The translations under genes were made by a program, and so were the position numbers. 64,000 nt of DNA from DASUBV01 sp036501025. GTDB taxonomy: Bacteria; Actinomycetota; Actinomycetes; Streptosporangiales; Streptosporangiaceae. The stretch's first letter is position 1. Each line of letters opens with the position of its first letter. The notes beneath the pieces are model-generated. The model saw only the letters and a program-made list of their open reading frames with translations, was not told the DNA's origin and did no database searches. Below are positions 1-8,639 of this stretch, one piece after another. The stretch lies in the NCBI GenBank assembly GCA_036501025.1, contig DASYBB010000036.1, forward strand, positions 23,344 through 87,343, written 5' to 3'.

Positions 1-337
1 GTTCTCGCCGCAGGGCGTGCTGCTGCGGCGGCTCATCCGGGGCGGCGTCCTGGACTCGCCCTGGGGGCTGGTCATCGCGCCGTCCGGCTTCGGCGCGTTC
101 AGCGGCGACCTGCTCGTCGGCAACTTCGGCGACGGGTTCATCAACGCCTTCGACCCCGGCAGCGGCCGGTTCGTCGGGGCGCTGCGGGACGCCCGCGGGC
201 GGCTGGTCCACGAGGACCGCCTGTGGTCCCTGATCCTCGGCGACGGGGCGGCCGCGACGCCGCAGACCCTCCTGTTCACCGCGGGCATCGACAACGAGCA
301 GCACGGCCTGATCGGCTCGATCGTTCCGGCCGGCTAA
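1..337 (+). CDS. TIGR03118-family protein, C-terminal fragment
   Basis: The reading frame is open from the left edge (codons in phase with position 2) to the TAA at 335-337, so only about the last 111 residues are visible. The text LDSPWGLVIAPSGFGAFSGD, then LLVGNFGDGFINAFDP and LFTAGIDNEQHGLIGSI, matches my memory of the C-terminal blades of TIGR03118 proteins, secreted beta-propeller-like proteins of unknown function. The GTG at 17 is an internal codon, not a start. A GC-rich hairpin follows the stop. The family call is recognition of conserved phrases. The molecular role is unknown. Confidence 0.75.
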   Translation, partial: FSPQGVLLRRLIRGGVLDSPWGLVIAPSGFGAFSGDLLVGNFGDGFINAFDPGSGRFVGALRDARGRLVHEDRLWSLILGDGAAATPQTLLFTAGIDNEQHGLIGSIVPAG

Positions 338-343
338 CGAGCG

Positions 344-369
344 GCGCGGCCGGGCGGGACCGGCCGCGC
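344..369 (+). terminator. GC-rich hairpin after the TIGR03118-family gene
   Basis: Arms GCGCGGCC and GGCCGCGC are perfectly complementary over 8 bp around a 10-nt loop and begin 6 nt after the stop codon. There is no U-tract, which is usual for high-GC actinomycete terminators. A role in termination is inferred from position only. Confidence 0.45.
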
Positions 370-427
370 GCACGACGGCGCCGTCCCGCCCGAGCCACTC
401 CGGGCGGGGCGGCGCCCGCCACGCCCC

Positions 428-534
428 CTGCAAACCACCCCCGCGCCCACTGCAAACCACCCCCGCGCCCGCTGCAAACCACCCCCGCGCCCGCTCCAAA
501 CCACCCCCGCGCCCGCTCCAAACCACCCCCCACA
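428..534. repeat. 22-bp tandem repeat, about five copies
   Basis: Units start at 428, 450, 472, 494 and 516, exactly 22 bp apart, and share the core CAAACCACCCCCGCGCCC. The first three begin CTG and the last two CTC; the fifth is incomplete and decays into a C-run. There are no spacers between units, so this is a minisatellite-like array and not CRISPR. It lies in the 392-bp gap between the TIGR03118 gene and the first L,D-transpeptidase. Apart from the hairpin at 344-369, I see no gene in the rest of that gap (535-729). Confidence 0.9.
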
Positions 535-729
535 CATCCCCGCGGCCGAATCAAGCACCAATGGCCGTCATAGCCAGATCCGGCGCCCGTAGTTACTGAT
601 CGTTTACCGCGGCCATAGATTTCTGCCCCGCCGCGTCGGGTACGCACGCTCACGCTAGGTAACTAGGATGTCGCAGGCAGTCACGCACGGTGACCACGTG
701 ACTGGGCTTGGCGCGGACGGGGGAACGGC

Positions 730-2007
730 GTGTTTGGTGTGCGGGGGGCCAGCGAGCAGGCGGCGGGCCAGGAACTGGAGCGGCCGCGAGCGCAGCCGCA
801 GGCAGAGGGCGGGGGACCGGGGGACCGGTCGCCGGGGGACGGGCCCGGCGGCGGGCGCGGGCCCGGGCAGCACCGCCGGGGCCGGATCATCCTGGTCGCC
901 GCCGTGGCGGTGGCGGTGGTCATCGCCGGGACGCTGTACGCGGTGCTGCGGAACGCGGGCTCGACCTACACCGGCCCGGACCTGACGCTGCCGAACGCGG
1001 CCGTGCTGCGGCTCGTGTCGGTGGCCCCGGCCGCGAGCAGCACCGACGTCAACGGTGCGGCCCCGGTCATGGTCGAGTTCAACGGGCCGCTCAAGAGCGG
1101 CTCCCCGAGCCCGGTCATCACGCCCGCCGTCCGCGGCACCTGGACGCACGCCGGCGACAGCGCGATCTTCGCGCCCGCCACAGCGTTCGCGCCGTCGACG
1201 CGGTACACGATCCAGATCCCGGCCGGGATCCAGGCCAAGGGCGGCGCCCGGCTGTCCGGCGCCACGACCACGGTCCACTTCACCACCGGCGGCTACTCGC
1301 CGCTCCGGCTCAGCCAGCTGCTCAGCCAGCTCGGCTACCTGCCGATGACCTGGTCGCCGGCCACCAGCCCGGCCGCCCGCGCGGAACTGCAGAACGTCAG
1401 CAACATGTCCCAGAGCCAGGAGGCGATGGCGTTCGACCCGCCCGCCGGGACGTTCGCCTTCCGCACCGGCTACCCGGCCGCCCTGGAAGCCATGTGGACG
1501 CCGGACCAGCCCAACGTCGTGCTCAAGGGCGCGATCATGGCCTTCCAGCACGACCACGGGATGCTGCCGACCGGCGTGCTCAGCGCGAAGATCTGGGCCG
1601 ACCTGTTCACGGCCGCGGCGGCCGGCGACCGGAACGCCAGCGGCTACACCTACGCCGTGGCCAGCAAGACCCTGCCGGAGACGCTGACCATCTGGCACAA
1701 CGGCCATCAGGTGTTCCACTCGCTGGCCAACACCGGCCTGCCGGGCGAGCCGACCGTGAACGGCACGTTCCCGGTGTACGAGAAGTTCCGGTTCCAGATC
1801 ATGAGCGGCACCAACCCGAACGGCAGCCATTACTCCGACCCGGTCTCGTTCGTGTCGTACTTCAACGGGGGCGACGCCGTCCATTACTTCTCCCGCCCCG
1901 GCTACGGCTACGAGCAGAGCCTGGGCTGCGTGGAGCTGCCCTATAACTCCGCCGCGGCCGCCTACCCGTTCCTCACCTACGGCAGCCTGGTCACCGTCTC
2001 GGGCTGA
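730..2007 (+). CDS. L,D-transpeptidase with Ig-like and peptidoglycan-binding regions (copy 1)
   Basis: Predicted cell-envelope enzyme of 425 aa that forms 3-3 cross-links in peptidoglycan. A cytoplasmic Gly/Pro-rich tail (1-52) is followed by one membrane helix (about 53-73), a bacterial Ig-like region (about 95-190), a peptidoglycan-binding-like helical segment (about 200-290, with KGAIMAFQHDHGMLPTG), and a C-terminal YkuD domain. In the catalytic region H385 precedes SLGC with Cys at residue 400. The second His of the usual SHGC motif is Leu here. The GTG start at 730 follows a G-rich ribosome site. The gene is followed, 262 bp later, by a paralogue with the same architecture. The family call is firm; substrate details are inferred. 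Confidence 0.88.
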   Translation: MFGVRGASEQAAGQELERPRAQPQAEGGGPGDRSPGDGPGGGRGPGQHRRGRIILVAAVAVAVVIAGTLYAVLRNAGSTYTGPDLTLPNAAVLRLVSVAPAASSTDVNGAAPVMVEFNGPLKSGSPSPVITPAVRGTWTHAGDSAIFAPATAFAPSTRYTIQIPAGIQAKGGARLSGATTTVHFTTGGYSPLRLSQLLSQLGYLPMTWSPATSPAARAELQNVSNMSQSQEAMAFDPPAGTFAFRTGYPAALEAMWTPDQPNVVLKGAIMAFQHDHGMLPTGVLSAKIWADLFTAAAAGDRNASGYTYAVASKTLPETLTIWHNGHQVFHSLANTGLPGEPTVNGTFPVYEKFRFQIMSGTNPNGSHYSDPVSFVSYFNGGDAVHYFSRPGYGYEQSLGCVELPYNSAAAAYPFLTYGSLVTVSG

Positions 2008-2269
2008 CGAACGGCCGGCGGGCGCCGCTCCCGGCGCAACGCTGCATAACACCGCAGTTCCGGACGTATCGCCGCCCGGTCCCGCCGCCGCGGGGCCGGG
2101 CGGCGGCATGTCCGGGAACCTTGCGTGATGCTCAACAGTTACGAAACGGGCAACCAAATCTGGCCGGAAGCACGTTGTCCAGAGTGAGAGAATCTCCTGG
2201 TATACCTCAGGGGATCGTGGTGAACGCCCGGATCGCGGTGGACCGGGCGGTAGGCGAGGGAGCGCGCCG

Positions 2270-3445
2270 TTGTCTGGACTGGGTCAGTTTCGCGGGCGGA
2301 TCGCCGTGCTGGGCGGGGTCATCGTCATCCTGCTCGCCGCCGGATCCTGGATCGCGCTGACGCACGCGTCGGCGAAGGCCAGCGCGGCCCACGTGACGAC
2401 GACCCAGTCGGGCCACGGCAAGGCCAAGGCCAAGGTCGCGCCGCTGACCATCGTGAGCAGCACGCCGACGCAGCACCAGCAGGGCGTCAACGGCGCCGGC
2501 CCGGTCCAGGTGCAGTTCTCGACGCCGCTGGCGGACGGCTCCCCGATGCCGACGATCACCCCGGACGTGCCCGGCACCTGGCAGCGGACCGGCCACGGCA
2601 CCGTCCAGTTCACCCCGGCCGACGGCTTCCCGGCCAACACCTTCGTCCAGGTTCACGTGCCCGGCGGCGCGTCCGGCGTCCGGGCCAAGGACGGCGGCCA
2701 GCTCACCTCGTCGTCGATTGTGTACTTCCACACCGGCGCCTACTCCGCCGCCCGCCTGCCCGAGCTGCTCGCCCAGCTCGGCTACCTGCCGCTGGCCTGG
2801 GCGCCGTCCGCGGGCCAGGCCAGCCCGGCGCTCGGCGACGCGGCCGCCCAGCTGAAGGCGGCCTACACGGCACCGGACGGCACCTTCACCTGGGAGCCCG
2901 GCTACCCGCCGGGGCTGCAGAGCTTCTGGGACAACGGCAGCCCGGACGGCCTGATCGTGCACGGTGCCGTCATGGCGTTCGAGTCTGACAACGGCCTGGC
3001 CATGGACGGCACGGCCGGCCCGGCGGTCTGGAAGGACCTGCTGGCCGCGGCCGACGCGAGCAAGATGAACACGCACGGCTACACCTACGCCGTGGCCGAC
3101 CAGCACTACCCCGAGACCCTGACCGTGTACCACGACGGCAAGGTCATCCTGCACACCCCGGCCAACACCGGCATCCCGGCCGCCCCGACCACGGTCGGCA
3201 CCGCCGCGGTCTACCTCCGGTACCTGAACCAGATCATGAAGGGCACCAACCCCGACGGCACCAAGTACGCCGACCCGGTCTCCTACGTGGCCTACTTCCG
3301 GGCCGGCGAGGCAGTGCACTACTTCCCGCGCGGATCCTACGGCTCCCTGCAGAGCCTGGGCTGCGTCGAGCTCCCGTACAACACGGCCAAGTTCATCTGG
3401 CCCTACCTGACCTACGGGACGCTCGTGACGGTCACCCCGCAGTAA
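2270..3445 (+). CDS. L,D-transpeptidase with Ig-like and peptidoglycan-binding regions (copy 2)
   Basis: Paralogue of the preceding gene, 391 aa. It has a short N-terminus, a membrane helix at about residues 11-31, an Ig-like region (about 57-150), a helical peptidoglycan-binding-like part and a YkuD domain with SLGCVELPYN, where Cys is residue 365. As in copy 1, Leu replaces the His of SHGC, so the change is ancestral to the pair. The TTG at 2270, 9 nt after GAGGGA, is the first start in frame and gives a sensible short N-terminus. The 262-bp gap before it is large enough for its own promoter; none is clear. Tandem duplication suggests differential use of the two cross-linking enzymes, which is inference. 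Confidence 0.87.
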   Translation: MSGLGQFRGRIAVLGGVIVILLAAGSWIALTHASAKASAAHVTTTQSGHGKAKAKVAPLTIVSSTPTQHQQGVNGAGPVQVQFSTPLADGSPMPTITPDVPGTWQRTGHGTVQFTPADGFPANTFVQVHVPGGASGVRAKDGGQLTSSSIVYFHTGAYSAARLPELLAQLGYLPLAWAPSAGQASPALGDAAAQLKAAYTAPDGTFTWEPGYPPGLQSFWDNGSPDGLIVHGAVMAFESDNGLAMDGTAGPAVWKDLLAAADASKMNTHGYTYAVADQHYPETLTVYHDGKVILHTPANTGIPAAPTTVGTAAVYLRYLNQIMKGTNPDGTKYADPVSYVAYFRAGEAVHYFPRGSYGSLQSLGCVELPYNTAKFIWPYLTYGTLVTVTPQ

Positions 3446-3587
3446 CCGCCCGCCCATCCGAAACGGGGCCGCCCGGCGCCGCCCAGTTTCGCCAGGGCTG
3501 GCCGGCGGCGGGGCGGATAGTCTCGCGCGCCAGCTTCCCGGCCTCGGTAGCATCGGACGCAAGTCACCCACCTCTGAGGAGCCCGCC

Positions 3588-5630
3588 GTGCCTGCCGACA
3601 AGCTTCGCATCACCCTCGCCGGACGCGAGCAGGTGGTGGAAGCGGGGACGACGGCGGCCGGCGCGCTCGACGGCCAGCCCGCGATCGCCGCCCGGGTCAA
3701 TGGCGTGCTGCGCGACCTGGCCGTGCCGCTGGCCGACGGCGACGCGGTCGAGGCCGTCGCCGCCGACAGCCCGGACGGGCTCGCGATCCTGCGCCACTCC
3801 GCCGCCCACGTGATGGCCCAGGCCGTGCAGGAGCTGTTCCCGGACGCCAAGCTCGGCATCGGGCCGCCGGTCGAGAACGGCTTCTACTACGACTTCGACG
3901 TGGCGCAGCCGTTCGGCCCCGATGACCTCAAGGCCATCGAGGGGCGGATGCGCCAGATCATCCGCCAGGGCCAGGGCTTCGCCCGCCGCGTGGTCAGCGA
4001 CGCCGAGGCCCGGGCCGAGCTGGCGGGCGAGCCGTACAAGCTGGAGCTGATCTCGCTCAAGGGCAGCGGGCCGGCCGACGAGGCGGCGGGCATCGAGCGG
4101 GCCTTCGCGGACGCCGCCGCGGCCGAGACGGCCAGTGCCATCGCGTTCACCGCCGAGGAGGCCGTGGAGGTCGGCGGCGGCCAGCTGACCATGTACGACA
4201 ACGTCAACCTCAAGACCGGCGAGCGGTACTGGACCGACCTGTGCCGCGGCCCGCACCTGCCCACCACCCGGCAGATCCCGGCCTTCAAGCTGATGCGCAC
4301 CGGCGGCGCCTACTGGCGCGGCAGCGAGAAGAACCCGCAGCTCCAGCGGATCTACGGCACCGCGTGGGCGTCCCGCGAGGCGCAGGACGCCTACCTGCAG
4401 CTCCTCGCCGAGGCGGAGAAGCGCGACCACCGCAAGCTGGGCACCGAGCTCGACCTGTTCTCGTTCCCGACCGAGATCGGCAGCGGGCTCGCCGTCTTCC
4501 ACCCCAAGGGCGGCCTGGTCCGGCGGATCCTGGAGGACTACTCGCGGCAGGCGCACGAGGCGGCCGGCTACGAGTTCGTCAACACCCCGCACATCACCAA
4601 GTCCGAGCTGTTCGAGATCTCCGGCCACCTGGACTGGTTCGGCGACAACATCTACCCGCCCATGGAGCTCGAGGGCGCCAAGTACTACCTCAAGCCCATG
4701 AACTGCCCCATGCACATCCTGATCTACCGGTCCCGCGGCCGGTCCTACCGCGAGCTGCCGCTGCCGCTGTTCGAGTTCGGCACGGTGTACCGGTACGAGA
4801 AGTCCGGGGTCGTGCACGGGCTGACCCGGGTGCGCGGGCTGACCATGGACGACGCGCACATCTTCTGCACCCGCGAGCAGGCCGGGGAGCAGCTGCGGAA
4901 GCTGCTGGCCTTCGTACTCGACCTGCTCCGCGACTACGGCCTGAACGACTTCTACCTGGAGCTGTCCACCCGCGACGACGTCAAGGACAAGTGGGTCGGC
5001 AGCCTGGAGGACTGGGAGCAGGCCACCGAGGAGCTGCGCCAGGCCGCCGGGGAGTCGGGCCTGGACCTGGTCGCCGACCCCGGCGGCGCCGCCTTCTACG
5101 GGCCGAAGATCTCCGTCCAGGCCAAGGACGCGATCGGGCGGACCTGGCAGCTGTCCACGATCCAGGTCGACTACAACCTGCCCAAGCGGTTCGGCCTGGA
5201 GTACCAGGCCGCGGACGGGAGCCGGCAGCAGCCGATCATGATCCACCGGGCGCTGTTCGGGTCGATCGAGCGCTTCTTCGGGATCCTGGTCGAGCACTAC
5301 GCCGGCGCGTTCCCGCCGTGGCTGGCCCCGGTCCAGGTGACGGGCATCCCCATCGCCGACGCGCACGTGCCCTACCTCAACGACATCGCGGCCAGACTGC
5401 GCGAGCGGGGCATCCGGGTCGAGGTCGACGACGCCGACGACCGGATGCAGAAGAAGATCCGCACGGCCCAGCGGCAGAAGGTGCCGTTCATGCTGCTGGC
5501 CGGGGACGAGGACGTGGCCAAGGGCGCGGTCTCGTTCCGGTACCGCAGCGGCGAGCAGAAGAACGGGGTGCCGGTGGCCGAGGCCATCGAGGAGATCGCC
5601 GCGGCGGTGGCCAGCCGGATCCAGGTCTGA
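3588..5630 (+). CDS. thrS: Threonyl-tRNA synthetase
   Basis: Charges tRNA-Thr with threonine in the cytoplasm. At 680 aa it has the full bacterial layout: N-terminal TGS domain (1-60), editing domain with HSAAHVMAQAV (an HxxxH zinc site) and TDLCRGPHLP, class II catalytic core with motif 1 near KGGLVRRILEDYSR, motif 2 near FGTVYRYEKSGVVHGLTRVR and motif 3 MIHRALFGSIERFFGILVEH, then the C-terminal anticodon-binding domain. The GTG start follows CTGAGGAG by 8 nt. A possible -10 box TAGTCT lies near 3519. The HIT gene starts 4 nt after the stop, so the two are probably cotranscribed, as in Mycobacterium (Rv2614c-Rv2613c). Confidence 0.97.
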   Translation: MPADKLRITLAGREQVVEAGTTAAGALDGQPAIAARVNGVLRDLAVPLADGDAVEAVAADSPDGLAILRHSAAHVMAQAVQELFPDAKLGIGPPVENGFYYDFDVAQPFGPDDLKAIEGRMRQIIRQGQGFARRVVSDAEARAELAGEPYKLELISLKGSGPADEAAGIERAFADAAAAETASAIAFTAEEAVEVGGGQLTMYDNVNLKTGERYWTDLCRGPHLPTTRQIPAFKLMRTGGAYWRGSEKNPQLQRIYGTAWASREAQDAYLQLLAEAEKRDHRKLGTELDLFSFPTEIGSGLAVFHPKGGLVRRILEDYSRQAHEAAGYEFVNTPHITKSELFEISGHLDWFGDNIYPPMELEGAKYYLKPMNCPMHILIYRSRGRSYRELPLPLFEFGTVYRYEKSGVVHGLTRVRGLTMDDAHIFCTREQAGEQLRKLLAFVLDLLRDYGLNDFYLELSTRDDVKDKWVGSLEDWEQATEELRQAAGESGLDLVADPGGAAFYGPKISVQAKDAIGRTWQLSTIQVDYNLPKRFGLEYQAADGSRQQPIMIHRALFGSIERFFGILVEHYAGAFPPWLAPVQVTGIPIADAHVPYLNDIAARLRERGIRVEVDDADDRMQKKIRTAQRQKVPFMLLAGDEDVAKGAVSFRYRSGEQKNGVPVAEAIEEIAAAVASRIQV

Positions 5631-5634
5631 CGCG

Positions 5635-6186
5635 GTGGCGGGCAGTTCCGCTGGGGACAGCGAGCCGCAGCCGCAGCGCGGGGTCGGCGACCCGGACCGG
5701 TTCCAGCGGCTGTGGACGCCGCACCGGATGGCGTACATCACCGGCGCGCACCCGGCCGGGACGGGGGAGTGCCCGTTCGACGAGATCCCCCGGCTGCCCG
5801 ACGCCGAGGGCCTGGTCGTCGCGCGCGGCGTGGCCGTCTACGCGGTGCTGAACCTGTTCCCCTACAACGCCGGGCACCTGCTGGTCGTCCCCTACCGGCA
5901 CGTCGCCGACTACACCGAGCTGGACGAGAAGGAGACGGCCGAGCTGGCCGGGTTCACCAAGGCCGCGATGACGGCGCTGCGCGCGGTGGGCGGGCCGCAC
6001 GGGTTCAACATCGGGATGAACATGGGCTCGGCGGCGGGCGCCGGCATCGAGGCCCACCTGCACCAGCACGTCGTGCCGCGGTGGGGCGGCGACGCCAACT
6101 TCATGCCGATCGTCGGCCAGACCAAGGTCCTCCCGCAGCTGCTGGCGGAGACCCGGGAGCTGGTGGCGGCGGCCTGGCCGGCCTAG
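5635..6186 (+). CDS. HIT-family nucleotide phosphorylase/hydrolase (Ap4A phosphorylase-like)
   Basis: Protein of 183 aa with the histidine-triad motif EAHLHQHVVPRW near residues 140-150; the middle His of the triad is the nucleophile in this family. The actinobacterial orthologue between thrS and pgsA (Rv2613c in M. tuberculosis) is a diadenosine tetraphosphate phosphorylase. Ap4A is a side product of aminoacyl-tRNA synthetases, so coupling to thrS makes sense. The GTG start lies 4 nt after the thrS stop. The stop is only 24 bp from the convergent EF-G-like gene. Family certain; exact substrate taken from synteny. Confidence 0.9.
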   Translation: MAGSSAGDSEPQPQRGVGDPDRFQRLWTPHRMAYITGAHPAGTGECPFDEIPRLPDAEGLVVARGVAVYAVLNLFPYNAGHLLVVPYRHVADYTELDEKETAELAGFTKAAMTALRAVGGPHGFNIGMNMGSAAGAGIEAHLHQHVVPRWGGDANFMPIVGQTKVLPQLLAETRELVAAAWPA

Positions 6187-6210
6187 CCGCCGCCACCGGC
6201 CCCGGCTACC

Positions 6211-8358
6211 TCATACCTTCGACTCCTCCGCGACCTTGCCCGCCAGGTGCGAGGGCAGCGGCTCGTGCCGCAGGTAGGCGCGGCTGAACGAGCCCGTCCC
6301 GTGCGACATGGACCGCAGGTCGATGGCGTAGCGGATGATCTCCAGCTCGGGGATCTCGGCCTTGACCAGGGTCCGCCCGCCGGCCACCGGCTCGGTGCCG
6401 AGGACCCGGCCCCGCCGGGAGGACAAGTCGGACATGATCGCGCCCACATGGTCGTCGGCCACGAGCACCGACACCTCGTCGACCGGCTCCAGCAGCAGCA
6501 TCTGGCCGTGGTCGGCGGCGTCGCGCAGCGCGGCCCGCCCGGCCTTCTGGAACGCCATGTCCGAGGAGTCGACCGAGTGCGCCTTGCCGTCGTACAGCGT
6601 GACCCGGATGTCGATCATCGGGTACCCGGCCAGGCAGCCCTGCTCCATCTGGGACCGGATGCCCTTCTCGACCGACGGGATGAACTGGCGCGGCACCACG
6701 CCGCCGACGATCTTGTCGACGAACTCGAAGCCGCCGCCCGAGGGCAGCGGCTCGACCTCGACGTGGCAGATGCCGAACTCGCCGTGACCGCCGGACTGCT
6801 TGACGTTCCGGCCCAGGCCGTGCGCCTTGCCGCCGACGGTCTCGCGCAGCGGCACCCGCAGCGGCGTCGTCTCCACGCCCACCCCGTAGCGGCTGTTGAG
6901 GCGGTCCAGCAGCAGGTCGGCGTGGGCCTCGCCCATGCACCACAGCACCAGCTGGCGGGTCTCGGCGTTGTTCTCCAGGCGCAGTGTCGGGTCCTCGGCC
7001 ACCAGCCGGCCGAGGGCCTGCGACATCTTGTCCTCGTCCGCCTTGGACTTGGCCGCGATGGCGATGGGCAGCAGCGGCTCGGGGCTGTCCCAGGCCTCCA
7101 TCAGCAGCGGCTGCTCCTTGTCGGACAGGGTGTCCCCGGTCTCGGCCGTGCTGAGCTTGGCCACCGCGCAGATATCGCCGGCCAGGCACTGGGTGACGCT
7201 GCGCTGGGTCTTGCCCAGCGGCGAGGTGATGGCCCCGATGCGCTCGTCGACGTCGTGGTCGGCGTGCCCGCGCTCGGCCCGGCCGTGGCCGGAGACGTGC
7301 ACCGGGGCGTCCGGGCGCAGCGTGCCCGAGAACACCCGGACCAGGCTGATCCGGCCCACGTACGGATCGGAGGTGGTCTTCACGATCTCGGCCAGCAGCG
7401 GCCCGTCGGGGTCACTGACCAGGCCGCTGACCGGCTTCCCGGCCACGGTGGTGACGGCGGGCAGCGGGTGCTCGGCCGGGGCCGGGAAGGCCTGGGTCAT
7501 GACCTCGAGCAGTTCCTCCAGCCCCAGGGCCTGCGGCGAGGCGACCGCCAGCACCGGGAACAGGGTGCCGCGGGCGACGGCCGTTTCGAGATCATCGATG
7601 AGTACCTTGGGATCGATCTCCTCGTCGGACAGGTACCGGTCCATGAGGGTCTCGTCTTCGCTCTCCTGGATGATCGCCTCGATCAGCCCGGAGCGGGCCT
7701 CGGCGACCCGGTCGGCGTCCGCCTCGGTGACCTCGCAGTCGACCCGGCTATCGCCGGAATAGTCGTACATGCGGCCCGACAGCAGGCCGATGAGGCCGCA
7801 CACGCCGCCCTCGCCGTCGGGCACGGGCAGGTAGAGCGGTGCCACCGACTCGCCGAACGCGGCCCGGCAGGCGGCCAGGGCCTCGTCGAAGTCGGCCCGC
7901 TGATGGTCGATCTTGGTGATCACCACCGCGCGGGGCGTGCCCGCGCTCGCGCACTCCTCCCACAGCATCCGGGTCAGCCCGTCGACCCCGTCGACGGCCG
8001 AGACGGTGAACAGCGCGGCGTCGGCGGCCCGGAGGCCGGCGCGCAGGTCCCCGGTGAAGTCGGCGTAGCCGGGCGTGTCGAGGAGGTTAATTTTCACGCC
8101 CGCGTGCTCGAACGGGATCAGCGTCAGGTTCACTGAGCGCTGCTGGCGGACCTCGACCTCGTCGAAGTCGCTGACGGTCGTCCCGTCCTCGACCCGGCCC
8201 GGCCGCTGGATCGTCCCGGTGGCCGTCAGCAGAGCCTCGGCCAGTGTTGTCTTCCCTGCTCCTGAGTGGCCGACCAGCACCACGTTGCGCACGCTCTCGG
8301 GCTGGCCGGCCATTGGTGCCCGGCCGGCGGCTCCTGGTGCATGAGTCTTGTCCGCCAT
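6211..8358 (-). CDS. Elongation factor G-like GTPase (EF-G2 type)
   Basis: Translational GTPase of 715 aa with EF-G domain order. G1 is GHSGAGKTT (residues 30-38), G3 is DTPGYADF, and the G4 position reads TKID in place of NKID, as in the EF-G-like subfamily (FusA2). It therefore probably is not the main translocase, and its substrate step is unknown. Start chosen at the ATG complementary to 8356-8358 because AGGAGG lies 8 nt upstream; the frame stays open to 8427, but that adds a non-conserved tail. It is the only gene on the minus strand in the first 26 kb and sits between HIT and pgsA, which are adjacent in Mycobacterium, so it looks like an insertion into that operon. Confidence 0.92.
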   Translation of the reverse strand: MADKTHAPGAAGRAPMAGQPESVRNVVLVGHSGAGKTTLAEALLTATGTIQRPGRVEDGTTVSDFDEVEVRQQRSVNLTLIPFEHAGVKINLLDTPGYADFTGDLRAGLRAADAALFTVSAVDGVDGLTRMLWEECASAGTPRAVVITKIDHQRADFDEALAACRAAFGESVAPLYLPVPDGEGGVCGLIGLLSGRMYDYSGDSRVDCEVTEADADRVAEARSGLIEAIIQESEDETLMDRYLSDEEIDPKVLIDDLETAVARGTLFPVLAVASPQALGLEELLEVMTQAFPAPAEHPLPAVTTVAGKPVSGLVSDPDGPLLAEIVKTTSDPYVGRISLVRVFSGTLRPDAPVHVSGHGRAERGHADHDVDERIGAITSPLGKTQRSVTQCLAGDICAVAKLSTAETGDTLSDKEQPLLMEAWDSPEPLLPIAIAAKSKADEDKMSQALGRLVAEDPTLRLENNAETRQLVLWCMGEAHADLLLDRLNSRYGVGVETTPLRVPLRETVGGKAHGLGRNVKQSGGHGEFGICHVEVEPLPSGGGFEFVDKIVGGVVPRQFIPSVEKGIRSQMEQGCLAGYPMIDIRVTLYDGKAHSVDSSDMAFQKAGRAALRDAADHGQMLLLEPVDEVSVLVADDHVGAIMSDLSSRRGRVLGTEPVAGGRTLVKAEIPELEIIRYAIDLRSMSHGTGSFSRAYLRHEPLPSHLAGKVAEESKV

Positions 8359-8624
8359 CCGCGTCGCCTCCTCGCGTCGTTTGGCTGCTGCATGGCCAGC
8401 CTTTACCTGCCGGCCATGCGATAACAAGACCCCGCGGAGAAAGAGAGAGCCTGTTGTGGTATGCCTGGGTCGGCCCGGTTCCGCCCCGGCGGGCCGGACC
8501 GCGAAACTCGCGGGGCCGCGTGGGCGTATGTCCGGCTCGCGGCCATGCCCCGCGGCCGCTTCCCGCCGCCCTAGCCGCTTCCAGCCGGCGGGTCGGGGCC
8601 GGATGATCCCGGTCCCGCCGCCAG

Positions 8625-8630
8625 TAAGAT
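8625..8630 (+). promoter_or_regulatory. Possible -10 box of pgsA operon
   Basis: TAAGAT ends 9 nt before the pgsA ATG at 8640, and no Shine-Dalgarno sequence is visible between them. This is the arrangement of leaderless or near-leaderless actinobacterial transcripts (TANNNT box close to the start codon). No good -35 is seen. The rest of the 281-bp divergent gap to the EF-G-like gene holds nothing else I can name. Confidence 0.35.
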
Positions 8631-8639
8631 CAAGCCGCC

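Noticed and set aside
428..534. Direct repeats considered as a CRISPR array
   Set aside because: Units are contiguous without unique spacers and no cas genes are near.
2121..2360. Short + strand ORF before the second L,D-transpeptidase
   Set aside because: It overlaps the start of the transpeptidase in another frame and has no conserved features.
3564..5741. 725-codon minus-strand frame opposite thrS
   Set aside because: Antisense shadow with no recognisable domain or ribosome site.
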